Source: Whitmania pigra (taxonomy: Eukaryota; Annelida; Clitellata; Hirudinida; Haemopidae). From it: a stretch of 64,000 nt of DNA. Shown piece after piece: positions 23,618-35,716 of the stretch (position 1 is the first letter of the stretch; each line of letters opens with the position of its first letter). The notes under the pieces were generated by a model, which did no database searches, had not been told where the DNA came from, and worked only from the letters and a program-made list of their open reading frames with translations. The position numbers and the translations under genes were made by a program. Location: positions 546,001 to 610,000 of the forward strand of contig JAJTWR010000090.1 in NCBI GenBank assembly GCA_021613335.1, written 5' to 3'.

Positions 23618-25894
23618 ATTCTTTCGAACTGTGAGAACGCTATCACATGAACTAGGACATAGGTAAGTTTATAACATAATATTGTTTTCTAACTGATAAT
23701 TTTGTGTTTCCTATTCATTATGATGATGACCTATGCGATGTATGTATCTGTCACTTATCATCATATATGAATTTGTAAATTACATACGTATTTATTGATA
23801 TATAATTATAGTAAAGGCAAAATTAAAAATAAATTTTACCATTTTCAATAGCCTGGGCGCTTATGACGAATCTAGCAACTCTTCGAAAATATGCAGCAAT
23901 GGCGTCATGGTCCCGAATAATGGGGATTACACTAACGATGACCGTCACAAGTCTTACTTTTTCTCAGAATGTTCAATTGAAAAGATGATTTATAATGTTG
24001 AAGAATTGGATTGGAAAGAAAAAAACAAGTCAGTAGAGGATATTTTGAGTGGAGTAAATTTGGGTTTAACATAATTAATGTGAGTGACTTTAGGCTGGCC
24101 ACAAATATTATAATTTGTTCTGCATAAATTTATACGTAGTGAAAATAAAAACTATTGTATCTTTTTAGAATCACGTTGACGTAAATGAATTGAGAAAATG
24201 AATTAATGGTATTATCGTAATAATGGTATTATTATACGGACATTAACAAAATGATTGCTACCATTTGATCAAATCATTCAGTAGTTGCAACTGTTGTTGT
24301 CATGGTTGTAGATTGTTGAAGACCAAAAACTGCTTGACGAACGAAGGTAGCGATTTTCAAATTCCAGAAACAGACCTTTTTCCAGAATTGTATCCAGGCC
24401 AAATATTCCATCCCGATGACCAATGCAGAATTGCCAACGGTGCCGAGTCTCGATACGAAGGCGTACGAAATATAATAGTTTTAATATTTTATATTTTTGA
24501 TGAGTTTATTCTTTATTTAAAATACCTGCAATTTACTATAATCAAATATTGAATCATTTTCATTTATTTTCTAATAAAATTGAAATATTAAGGGCTGCGG
24601 AGACTTGTGTCAGGTCATGAAGTGTACCCGTGGAACAACTTTGGGGGCAATGGACGGAACCCCCTGTTCGGACGGGGCTTGGTGTCGCAGGGGTAAATGA
24701 AAGAAAGATCGCAGGGCTCCGAAGTCTCCAGGTGAATGGAAAGACTATAATTTAGAAAATTTAAATTGTTTGTCTCCAGTAATGACAGGATTAAGGATAG
24801 TGAGGTCGTGCTTCGTAAATATTGGTGAAAGTTTACGGACCAGTGGCTATTGTGATTCAAAATTCTGAAAGTGTCATTGTGATGCTGACCGCAATCCTAT
24901 TCAAACAGATCGCTGCATCTACGGAGATTACAAACTAACATTTGAACATCCAAATTCCACCTTAAAGACGAACATCCGGTGCCAAGATGCAAACGAAAAC
25001 CCAGATTTGTGCAAATCTTTTAGATTTGATTATTTTTTAACTTTGCAATTATTTTAATAAATGCTTATAATGAATCTCTTTTTATGTGCTTATTTGTTTG
25101 GCAAACAGGTTGTCAAGACATCATAGTGAAATGTCGAAATATTAAACCGAGAGACTGTTACTATGGTTACTATGCCACCGCGTGCTGCAAAACATGCAGT
25201 TCCCTCGTCCAGAACTCGTCAAACACGAACTGTCTGTATGGAGATAAAATAAAAGACTGTTCGGATCTAGTTCCTGAAATTTGTCACCTCTCGACGCAAA
25301 CCTGTTGCCAAACTAACTTCAAATATAACAACTCTTTCAAACATGTCAGTTTGAGCAAAATCATGTTTCGAAACTAAAAACAATTGAAAGAATTTCAGTC
25401 GAGAACATTTCTATGCCCTACGACTGCTGATGAAACTAATTTCTGCTCTTTTCAGATTCTTGTGATGGAGATTTCAATGGCGGTTTATCAATCCAAGGCG
25501 TTTGGGGCGATCCATTGGTAGCAGATTGCAAGTCGTTGGTCAATCATAATCCGAGTTTCTGTAGCAACAGACTATTTAAGAAATACTGCTGCCGCTCTTG
25601 TAGTGGCGTGGAAGGTGAGAACGGAAGTAGAGATACTCCTGTGTCAACCAAGATTTTAAAGATAATTGACAAATAATGTTGGATAATTTTGCAAAATCAA
25701 TTAACTTGAACTAATATAATTGTTATTCAGATAATTGCAAAAGTGATTTGGACCTGCTGAAATACTTCTCAAAGAGTTCCTCTTGCAGAGAATTAGTGGA
25801 ACACAACCCACGCTTGTGTGAAACTCAAAAAATGAAGGACAGATGCTGCAAATCGTGCGGACGACTTATTGTCAGACCTTTGACATCTACATAG
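23618..25894 (+). CDS. ADAMTS-like metalloprotease/disintegrin-like protein with PLAC-like repeats (5' incomplete)
   Basis: Exons are read at 23618-23662, 23852-24028, 24312-24462, 24593-24692, 24909 onward (3' border unclear), 25109-25348, 25456-25614 and 25731-25894. The first two join as TLSHELGHSLGAYDES, the M12B zinc site, followed by NGVMVP as the Met-turn and FFSECS at the end of the catalytic domain. Next comes a disintegrin/Cys-rich segment (YPGQIFHPDDQCRIANG, LCQVMKC, DGTPCSDGAWC) typical of ADAMTS. The last exons hold Cys repeats, each ending CCxxC (ACCKTC, KYCCRSC, DRCCKSC), with LVNHNPSFC or LVEHNPRLC; these look like PLAC domains. Known members are extracellular matrix proteases. 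No signal peptide, propeptide or N-terminal catalytic half was found. The joint between the exon at 24909 and that at 25109 is out of phase by simple GT-AG rules. It may therefore be a truncated or decaying gene. Confidence 0.7.
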
Positions 25895-27906
25895 TTGATG
25901 TGCTTTGGCTTTGGATTGGAATTTTAAATTAATTTAAAATAAAATAAATTTCCTCAAGCAAATGAATTTTTTCACGACCACCGAGATAAATTAATATTTC
26001 CACAATTAGGTTTTACAATAGGATCATTTTCTTATACAAAAATTGAATTTATATGAAATCCAGGTCCACACAATGTATAATGACATCAACATGATTTCCG
26101 AATGAGACTGTCAAATCTGTAAAAAAAAAAGGTTGAAATTAAAATAACAATTTAAAAATCTGAAATTAAAAAAAATAATAATTTAACAATCTGAAATTAA
26201 AAAAATTAATAATTTAAAAATCGAGAAATGTAGAAAAACAAAACAAGGAAAACATAAGAAGTGAACTCCAAAATTCACCTTTCGAAAGACGTGGCAAGCC
26301 TCGATTGACCCTGCTTTATATAACTTTGAATATTGATTTTTCCAAGGCCCTAACATTATTATTATTTCTCGTTAACTTGCAGTGAGTCTATGCGTTCTAT
26401 GAGTCGTATGAAAATTCAATTTTGTAGCCTGCAATTTTCGTGAATTGTTTGAATAGTTAAAAATTATGACCTCGACAATTGTACATGATCGGTTAAATTA
26501 TTGAATTATTTAATTTAAAATTATTTCCAATTTAATCAAAATTTGGTTGAAATAGTCTAGAAATAAACTTGGATCTGAAAACAAAGGTGCATTCATGGAG
26601 AACTTAATTAATTAATTAATTGATTTTAAAACCTATTGATCGCAACACTTGTTCAAGTTGTTTTTAAACTATTCAGTTCCAGAAATTGACATTGACATTC
26701 ATATGTATTACGTCATTAAAAGTTAGATGACATTATAAATTATAAATAAAAAAAATTTTTTTTTGTCGTTGGAACAGCCAGCCCATCAGCGGGAGTGTAT
26801 CCCTATCTATGTAATTAAGCTGGTTATTTTTGTAACCGTATGGTTGTGTTTGAATATTTTTGTTTAATAAATCTCTCTACAAAAAAAAATCATATTTTGC
26901 AAGTAACTAAATGATAATAACTAAAATATGTTTATCCTCTGGAACCAAAAACCTGGACAGTTGGGCGATTAACTTTAGAAGTGCTTTGACAATTATTTCC
27001 AAACAATGACCAAACAAATATATGCTAGTGCTGTTTTTTGCCATCGGCTGGAGTTTATTAGCGCTGGCTGATACTTCTTAATATTCATAAGGTCCTTGCC
27101 CAGGTCAAGAGACGAGGTCTCGCCTGTTATGAAATAGAAAATAACTTTCAAACTAAGATTGAAATATTTTCAAAAATAAATATTTAAGTAATAAAAAATT
27201 ATAATACAAAATAACTTAAGTAATTTTTTAGCAAGTATTAATAAATAAGTATTACATTAACGTACATTTCATAAAAATGTCACTATTGGTGACGAGCTAC
27301 ATATTTTTATTTGATTTAAATTAGTGCATTGCTTTTTTTGAAATCATCATGCAAGAGTTTAAAAATATTTTTTTTTTAAATTTAAAATATAGTTTAAATA
27401 AATAACCTTTTAATATTTAAATATACAATTAAAAATAAGTAAATAATGAATGTGTTGAAATAATACTTTAAAAATAATTTTGAATTAATTTATTCACACT
27501 GATTGGTCGTAGGTTAAGATCGTTAATTAGTAAAAATATTATTAACTTGCTGATCATTAAAAATGAAACTATTAAATAAAACTGTAAATTGTGTATTTTA
27601 TTAAAATACATGTACTAGTCGAGGTAAACTCGTTGAGTGAGTGGAAGCCATTTTATTCATACGCAGAAGCGTATTCGTTAAACATAGATGAGTACGGCGT
27701 ACTCGTTCGAAAGAGTTTTGTAGCTGTCATCGTATTCAGATCGACCGTTAATAGGACGATTTTCGTAAACATATTTCAATCATAAGCAATCATATTTCAA
27801 TCAATTAGTCAAGAAATCCTGAACAGTCTCTTTGTAATTGCAGTTTTCGAGGGGCTTAATTCAAAAACCCCAGTCGTAGTAGAAACTTCTTTTGACGGCA
27901 CTAGAT
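25895..27906. other. No recognisable gene
   Basis: AT-rich spacer of 2 kb between the ADAMTS-like stop and the P450 3' end. No coding signal is supported. Confidence 0.5.
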
Positions 27907-30424
27907 TCATGGTTGTCTCCTGACGAGTCTAGCCTCGAAGGAGCTTGGACAATTGGTCACTGCCACGTTCTCACAGACTTCGATTTTGTCTTGTCCAATC
28001 GGAGGATAGATCTCGAATTCGTGCACGAGAGCAGAAGCAAACAAGAAGAGTTCCTGACGGGCCAGTACTTCCCCGAGACACGATCTCTTGCCTGTATCAA
28101 GGAGATGATTTTTATAATGAAATTTCATCCCAAGCCCTGGAAACAAATTTTTTGAAACTTGCCTAAAGAAAATGGAATGACTTGATCCTTGTTGATGACC
28201 TTCGTTTTGCTCTCGTCAAGAAACCTTTCAACATTGAACTCCTCCGGTTTGTCCCAGACTCCAGGATCCATATGGCAGCTGAAGATGTTTGGAAACACCT
28301 GTGGAAATGTTGACTTTTAAAAAATGTACACTCAACCTCTTTTTAGAGTTAACAGAAAAGAATTTTAAATCCTTCTAAATTCTATCAACGTTATGTAGAT
28401 ATAACGAAAACTAATAGTAACCAGGGTTCCACTTGGTATATGCATTCCACTGATAGTGGTGTCCTTGGTGGTCATGTGCGGCAGTGCCAACGGTACCAAG
28501 GTCCTGTGACGCATAACTTCCAACAAAGTCGCTTCAAAGATTGGAAGGTTTGCTTTATCATCAAGGGTGGGGTGTCTTTGTCTTCCAACGACGTCGTCCA
28601 TCTCGCGTCTGATCATGCCCTGTATGCCTTGGTGGTTAGCCATTTGAATGATGAACCACTGAATAGTTGTTGCCGTAGTGTCAGTGCCGGCAACAAAGAG
28701 GTCTCTGATTGTAAAATACATTTGATCGTTGTCCAGTTCCGTAATTTCACCTGTTTCCACTTGGGTTTGCATTTCCTTCTTGAAAACTGAGTAGAAGCAG
28801 TCGATAGTGTCATCATTGTCGACTTCATCCATGATTTTATTGATGCAGATTCGTATTTTATGGTGTGTGGAAAGCTGATTCGCAATTGCCCGCCTGTACT
28901 TTGGTAGGAATCTCAGAATAGGGAAAAAATTAATAGTTGTAGGTTTTTCCAACTGTCTGACGAGTGTCCTTATCAAATCAACCCTTTCTTTACAATCTGC
29001 ATCATCTAGGTTCCATCTCCGGCCGAACATGATACTACAGATGACGTTGGAAACTGACGAAGTTATGTCGACTACGGGATTGAAAGCTAGGCCCTTCCTT
29101 TCTCCGAATCTTTCCAGTAAATCATCAACTTCCACTCTAATGCGACTCTCCATTATTCCTTGACCAAAGCCAAAGGTTTTCAAGATGGAAAGGCTCAGCC
29201 GATGAAATTTCTTGAAGTGTTCATCAAATGAGTGAGTTATGATACCTGTTTGGAAATCATTACATTGATATTATAGCCATGACGTGAAAGTGGTAATGAA
29301 GGATAAAAGCTATTAAAAAAGTGCATGGATAATTGGTTAATATTGAAATCGAAAAGATGATTTGATTTATTAACTACTATTTGTTAGCTAATTACTAATT
29401 AAGTCTATTTGTCAAAGACGGAATTTCTAAAAGTGGGTAAGGCCAGAGTTATATTGCATACCTTTGTTGTGAGGATTATGGATGTGATTAATATAGTACA
29501 AGGGTCTGTCGGAAAATGCCAGAGACTGTTTGGTTAGGGCTTCCTGGATGGCGTTTCTTCCATTAAGAACAACCGCATACCTGATATAAAAAGTATGTAA
29601 GGCATAAAACGGAGATAATCGTCATTAATTATATACATTCCTGGTCCAGTTATACAGGCAGGCAAATGGTTTATCTAATCAAGATCAATAAGTTGTCTTA
29701 TCAAAGCTTATCTTTTGAATGGATAGTTTAACATCGCAACATGTGTTCTGAGTCGCAGAAGCCTGGATTTTATTGTATTTGTTACTTTACTTAGCCGATT
29801 TTTTTAGTGCCTTATGTACCCGTATAGGATGTGAAGGCACATCTTAATCGATCCACCATTTATATAGCGCCAGGAGGGCGCTCCCTGGCTCTGCGAGCTG
29901 GGTTGCGAACGCGACACGTAGCGACTGTTGCTTTTACCGTCATTCGCAATCACGGAACCCTCTACATAACTCGCACGCCAAATTATTATTATTAATATTA
30001 TTATAAATATTATTATCATCACTATTATTATCATCTATTATTATTGTTGTTATTATTATTGTTATTGTCATCATGATCATTAATATTATTATTATTATCT
30101 TGGATACCTATTTTTTGCCACATTTTGCTATTCAAAAGCACATTTTATTATTTCTATCCCAAACAGAATCATTATATATCATACTCACTGATTGCACATG
30201 TAGAATGCAAGGACTTTGCCACTCTTTTGGGACTTTTCTAAGAAAAACTTGTGCAACCCTCCGAACATGGGTAGTACTGGGAGAGAACCCAAAATCGGAA
30301 ATCTGATCAGACATGGCGGACATTTGATATCGGCGAATTTCTTTATGTTTGCCATTTTCAGTATAACGTAAGTGATGAAGAACGTCAGGGCATAAATGAT
30401 GCCTGTAGTCAATAGGGATATCAT
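27907..30424 (-). CDS. Cytochrome P450, clan-2 type, copy 1 (intact)
   Basis: Five exons: 30189-30424, 29462-29580, 28422-29245, 28163-28298 and 27907-28091. They total exactly 500 codons. The start is the ATG at 30424; an in-frame stop lies upstream. An N-terminal membrane anchor is followed by the hinge [15 protein letters not shown]. The I-helix reads [12 protein letters not shown], the K-helix ExxR is EVMR, and the PERF-like motif is NVERF. The haem loop [11 protein letters not shown] matches FxxGxRxCxG with the Cys thiolate ligand. Such enzymes are ER monooxygenases that need a P450 reductase; the substrate cannot be read from the sequence. The last intron, inside the haem loop, uses a GC donor (TTAG/GCAAGT). 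The exon 3 donor CTG/GTTACT gives PSGTLVFPNIF, as expected for the family. Confidence 0.95.
29793..29880 (-). mobile_element. Short interspersed inverted repeat (MITE-like) in P450-1 intron 1
   Basis: Contains AGCCGATTTTTTTAGTGCCT and a hairpin whose arms are GTGCCTT and AAGGCAC, then TAATCGATCCACCATTTA. The same element lies reversed upstream of the gene. No protein is encoded. Confidence 0.6.
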
Positions 30425-30929
30425 CTTCGACAAGATCTACTTAACTGTTTAAATCAGAATAGTTAAATCGTAGAATAATAATTACAATATTTCTTTATCG
30501 CTTTCTCTTTCTGTAAAAGTTGCTTTATTCGTATCACGTTTCGCACGCTCTTATAAAGACATTACTTCCCTTCCGGTCGTGACTGAAGACTCTTGAAAAA
30601 CTAGTAGCAATAACAACCACTTAGCTTCTCCGATGTTGTTGGGACGGTGTCTTTTTTTATCCAACACTTTTAACCACACAATGATAGACCTACTTAAATT
30701 AGTAATGCCTTTATCAATGTTGACGATGTTCCAGAAACAAACAGATAAGATCGTTCAAAATAATGACCGGATGAAAGTTATTCATAATTTTCAGGAACTG
30801 AAATTGTTGCGCAGAATTGGAACAGCTATAAACAAGGAAGAAGGAAATCACAATGGAAACCTCAGAGCTTAGCTGACGATAACATTTGATATCCGAGGTT
30901 CTATTTGCCTCAGACTTGAATCGTGTAGG

Positions 30930-31010
30930 GCGCTATGTAAATGGTGGAACAATTAAGAAATGCCTATCGAAGTCCAAATCAACTCAGTTATGCAATGGAC
31001 TATAATCAAA

Positions 31011-31045
<35 letters not shown>

Positions 31046-31105
31046 GTGCCTTCACATCCTATTCGGATGCATAAGGCGCTCGAAAAATCGGCTAAATACA
31101 TGTAA
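30930..31105 (+). mobile_element. MITE-like element upstream of P450-1, opposite orientation
   Basis: Carries GGCGCTATGTAAATGGTGGA at the left and GTGCCTTCACATCC then AAAAATCGGCTAAATAC at the right. This is the reverse complement of the intron 1 copy. An (AATA)n run from about 31006 to 31045 is inserted in the middle. Confidence 0.6.
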
Positions 31106-31586
31106 TACCTTATTGTGTGGTCTAGTTTTACTGCGTATTAGTGTAGGTCGTCAAAAAAAAATTTACTTTGGTTATTGATAAAATGTTGCTCCTGGGTGAT
31201 ATTAGTAAGAAAATAAATGATTTTTCGAAATTATGTTTTGTCTTCTATTACTACCGGAGAGGGGAAGAAATGCATATTTTTGCTATTGTTTCTGATTTTC
31301 TTCTGTGTTTGATTGATTACATTTAAATTTATTTCTACGTTTCTGTATGGAGACTGAATTATACAACTTACGAAACGCAACTGAGAGAGCATCAAAGATA
31401 TAGAAATACTCCCTCGCTCCCGAGGCTCGTTCCTTTTATACCCAAGATGACGTCACAACACTATAATTCATTTTCTTTTAGCAAAAGTAGTGTATGAGCT
31501 TCAGATGGTAACAGTTGCAATACGGATTTAGATGTTGTGGGAATGCCTGGTCATCGCCTGTATGAGGAGTCAGTTGAGAATACAGA

Positions 31587-31892
31587 AAGTGAGTCTGGTA
31601 GATACACATTGTAGTTTCCTACAGTTGCCATATCATGTGACAGACAATCCGTATTACCATAGATTCTGCAGAAGTAAGGAAATTCATAATTCCTCCTCAT
31701 TGATGCAGAGGATTACCAGAGTCTTGTAAATTGGCAAGAAAGTGAGTCTGGTAGATACACATTGTAGTTTCCTACAGTTGCCATATCATGTGACAGACAA
31801 TCCGTATTACCATAGATTCTGCAGAAGTAAGGAAATTCATAATTCCTCCTCATTGATGCAGAGGATTACCAGAGTCTTGTAAATTGGCAAGA
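31587..31892. repeat. Perfect tandem duplication, 153 bp x 2
   Basis: The block beginning AAGTGAGTCTGGTAGATACA at about 31587 recurs at about 31740. The two copies are identical as far as I can follow, so the event is recent. No gene is recognised in it. Confidence 0.9.
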
Positions 31893-31969
31893 TCTTCTGT
31901 GTGCTCACCAACCTGTGCTGAAGGATGTAAGTGATGATGAAATTGAGAATCGAATAGAAACAAAAATGG

Positions 31970-32265
31970 TAAAATGAATAAAATATTAATAATCTTTTAA
32001 AATGATGAGCAGGTTATTGGAGAATTGCTCCATTTTTAAACAACATTTTAAATAATCCTATCGCTCGTAAACTGATTATAAACAAATTTTGTAATTCTTC
32101 TGGAGCGTAAATAAAAATTAAAATAAAAAAACAGAGTGGAATACAAAACGCTGTCTCTAAATTTTCTCAAGGCTGAGGAAAAGCAACTCTTGAAGATTGC
32201 TTCCGATTTACAGGATTACTTGACAAGACTAAAGGTTAATGAACTCACTCTACTCAGTAGAGCTT
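31970..32265 (+). pseudogene. Duplicated 5' end of SNAPC5 (promoter plus part of exon 1)
   Basis: Closely matches 38880-39175 at the SNAPC5 start. It includes the upstream ATTATAAACAAATTTTGTAA stretch and the coding segment for KQLLKIASDLQDYLTRLKVN. The SNAPC5 start codon is replaced (GTGGAATACAAAACG here, ATGAAAGACAAAACG there). Similarity stops after CTACTCAGT. Neither downstream exon is present. It is therefore a truncated copy, probably carried along with the P450 duplication. Confidence 0.85.
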
Positions 32266-32472
32266 TTAGCGATTAATTTCTCGAATTAATCAATTAAATC
32301 CGCAGCCCTACTGTATTTTATTTGCAAAATTATATGTTCAAATATTAAAAAGTTGTTTGTAAGCAATATTTTAAATTACAAAAATATTTGTAGACCATTC
32401 CTTGATTAATGAATAAACAATTCGAAGTAGAATTATCATAATTTTCTAATATAGGAAAACTGTTTGTTTTAG

Positions 32473-32627
32473 ATAATGGTAAAGCAACGTCTGAGGAGGT
32501 GGTGACCACTACCGGGGGAGAACAGGTGGATGCTCCAGAGCCCCCAATCACAGCCATCGAGTTAATCGTATGCGGTCTCATCCAGCTTTTGTTGGTGGCC
32601 TTCTGTTTTTGCCGCTGTTGCCGCAGA
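32473..32627 (+). CDS. Isolated exon encoding a single transmembrane segment
   Basis: Flanked by TTTTAG and a GTGAGC donor. It reads a Thr/Glu-rich outer part (TSEEVVTTTGGEQVDAPEPP), then a hydrophobic segment (AIELIVCGLIQLLLVAFCFC), then RCCRR, a typical cytoplasmic Cys/Arg border. The layout is that of a type I membrane protein. No partner exons were found nearby. It sits just after the SNAPC5 fragment, between two P450 genes, in the part of the spacer that has no counterpart between P450-2 and the pseudogene. It may be a remnant. Confidence 0.4.
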
Positions 32628-32689
32628 GTGAGCACAACATTCTTTATTCAAATATTTATTAAAGATTTTATTACAGACTACTAAGGTAC

Positions 32690-33412
32690 TAAGAGATTGT
32701 TTGCTATTTATTTCTTGAGTATAATTATTAAAATTTGAGTCTAAATTGACTTTTAAAGAGTTGAAAATAAATTAGAGATCAAGGTTAATCTCTCTTTTCT
32801 TGATATTCGAAGAGCAAATAGTTCTGGGTTTTGTGAGGGAAACTTTAGAACTTCGTAAATAATAAAATTCATCGAGCTGAGTGAAACCTCGTTGAAAACA
32901 TTACGAAGAAATTAAAGTTTTCTAAATCTAAAAAAATAATAATAGCAATTAATTACATTTAGACAAATTCAGTAAAAAAATTTTTAAATTATTTAAAAAA
33001 AATTATGTTAAATGGTTTAAACTAAACTAACTAAACATCATAACTTTATGAATATGTATGAGCAGAGCCATCGACAAAAATTCGGGCCTCTAGGAAGATC
33101 AGCCACGGACTCTTAGGTTGTCCATTTGGTATCGAAAAATCCAAAAAGGGTCGATTATTTTAATATTTGAAAACGTATCATATATATATACACAAATTTA
33201 GATATAATGTATTTATTATCAACAATTTAATGTTGCATAAATAAAAACAAATCATATTGTAAAAGATCATCGTATGTGTAATCTTCGTAATCATATTTCT
33301 ATCAGTCAAGAAATCTTGAACAGTCTCTTCCTAATTGCTAATTACATCGCAGCTTTCGCGGCACGCAATTCAAAAACAGTCGTTGTAAAGACTTCTTCGA
33401 CGTCATTCGTTT
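32690..33412. other. P450-2 3' flank
   Basis: No gene. The stretch 32880-33140 resembles 36580-36910, the 3' flank of the P450 pseudogene, which marks the extent of the duplicated unit. Confidence 0.7.
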
Positions 33413-35716
33413 TCATGTCTGTCTCCTGACGAGTCTAGCCTCGAAGGCACTTGGACAATTTGTCAATGCCACATTCTCACAGACCTCGATTTTATCTTGT
33501 CCAATCGGAGGATAGATCTCGAATTCGTGAACTAGAGCAGAAGCAAACAAGAAGAGTTCCTGTCTCGCCATTATTTCCCCGAGACACGATCTCTTGCCTG
33601 TATCAAAGGAATGATTTTGATCTTGAAATTTCATTCCAAACCCTAGAAACAAATTTTTTGAAACTTGCCTAAAGAAAATGGAATGACTTGCTCCTTGTTG
33701 ATGACCTTCGTTCTGCTCTCGTCAAGAAACCTTTCAACATTGAACTCCTCCGGTTTGTCCCAGACTTCAGGATCCATGTGGCAGCTGAAGATGCTTGGAA
33801 ATATCTGTGGAAATGTTGACTTTTAAAAAATGCACACTCAGCCTTTTTTAGACTTAACAGAAAAGAATTTTAAATCCTTCTAAATTCAATCAACGTTATA
33901 TCTACGAAAACTAATAGTAACCAGAGTTCCTCTTGGTATGTGCATTCCACTGATAGTGGTGTCCTTAGTGGTCACGTGGGGGATTGCCAAAGGTAGCAAG
34001 GTCCTGTGACGCATAACTTCCAATAAGGTCGCTTCAAAGATTGGAAGGTTTGCTTTATCATCAAGGGTGGGATGTCTTTGTCTTCCAACGACGTTGTCCA
34101 TCTCTCGTCTGATCATGCCCTGTATGCCTTGATGGTTAGCCATTTGAATGATGAACCATTGAAGAGTTGTTGCCGTCGTCTCAGTGCCGGCAACAAAGAG
34201 GTCTCTGATTGTAAAATACATTTGATCGTTGTCTAGTTCCGTAATTTCACCTGTTTCCACTTGGGTTTGCATTTCCTTTTTGAAAACTGAGTAGAAGCAG
34301 TCGATAGTGTCGTCATTGTCGACTTCATCTATGATTTTATTGATGCAGATTCGTATTTTATCGTGTGTAAAAAGCTGATTCGCAATTGTCCGCCTGTACT
34401 TTGGTAGGAATCTCAGGATAGGGAAAAAATTAATAGTTGTAGGTTTTTCCAACTGTCTGATGAGGGTCCTTATCAAATCAATCCTTTCTTTACAATCTGT
34501 GTCATCGAGGTTCCATCTCCGACCGAATATAATAGTACAGATGACGTTGGAAACTGCTGAAGTTATGTCGTCGTCTGGATTGAAAGCCAGGCCCTTCCTT
34601 TCTCCAAATCTTTCCAGTAAATCATCAACTTCCACTTTAATGCGACTCTCCATTATTCCTTGACCAAAGCCAAAGGTCTTCAAGATGTTGAGGCTCAGAC
34701 GATGAAATTTCTTGAAGTGTTCATCAAATGAGTGAGTTACGATGCCTGTTGGGAAATCACTATATCGATATTATAGCCATGACGTGAAAGTGGTAATGAA
34801 GGATAAAAGATAATAATAAAGTGTTTGGTTAATATTGAAATCGAAAAGATGATTTGGTTTATTCTATTAATTACTATTTATTACTTAATTACTAATTCAG
34901 TCTGCTTGTCAAAGACGGGGTTTTCTAAAAGTGGGTTAGGCCCAGAGTTATGTTGCATACCTTTGTTGTGAGGATTATGGATGTGATTAATAAAGTAGAA
35001 AGGTCTGTCGGAAAATGCCAGAGACTGTTTGGTTAGGGCTTCTTGGATGGCGTCTCTTCCATTAAGAACAACCGCATACCTGATATAAAAAGTATGTAAT
35101 GCATAAAACGGAGATAATCGTCATTAATTATATACATTCCTGTCCAGTTATACAGGCAGGCATATGGTTTATCAAGATCAATATGTTGTCTTATCAAAGC
35201 TTATCTTTTGAATGGATAGTTTAACATCGCAACATGTGTTCTGAGTCGCAGAAGCCTGACTTTTATTGTATTTGTTATTGTATTTAGCCGATTTTTTGAG
35301 TGCCTTATGCACCCGTATAGGATGTGAAGACACTTCTTAAAAAAAAATGTTTTAGTAACGTCTGTTGCAAATCTAGATGATCAAGACGGGAGGCACTTCT
35401 TAATCGATCTACCATTTTGCGATTCAAAAGCACATTTCCTTATTTCTATCCCAAACAGCACCACTATATCTCATACTCACTGATTGCACATGTAGAATGC
35501 AAGGACTTTGCTACTCTTTTTGGACTTTTCGAAGAAAAACTTGTGCAACCCTCCGTACATGGGCAGTACTGGGAGAGAACCCAAGATCGGAAATCTGACC
35601 AGACATGGCGGACATTTGATATTGGCGCATTTCTTTATTTGTACCATTTTCAGTACAGCGTAAGAGATGATGAACGTCAGGGCATAAATGATGCCTGTAG
35701 TCAATAGGGATATCAT
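33413..35716 (-). CDS. Cytochrome P450, clan-2 type, copy 2 (intact)
   Basis: The exon structure is identical to copy 1: 35481-35716, 34961-35079, 33922-34745, 33669-33804 and 33413-33597. The total is again 500 codons, with each exon the same length as in copy 1. The I-helix is [12 protein letters not shown] (Asp to Glu relative to copy 1), the K-helix is EVMR, and the haem loop is [11 protein letters not shown]. The GC-AG intron inside the haem loop is conserved (TTAG/GCAAGT). Differences between the copies are scattered substitutions, such as [12 protein letters not shown] for [12 protein letters not shown]. That indicates two functional paralogs rather than an assembly duplicate. Confidence 0.95.
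35284..35420 (-). mobile_element. MITE-like element in P450-2 intron 1
   Basis: Same element as at 29793, with the GTGCCTTATG...AGGATGTGAA hairpin. A further insertion of about 60 bp separates it from a TTAATCGATCTACCATTTTG end. Confidence 0.55.

Noticed and set aside
27892..28166. Plus-strand frames over the P450 terminal exons
   Set aside because: Antisense of the P450 C-terminus, which is unambiguous on the minus strand.
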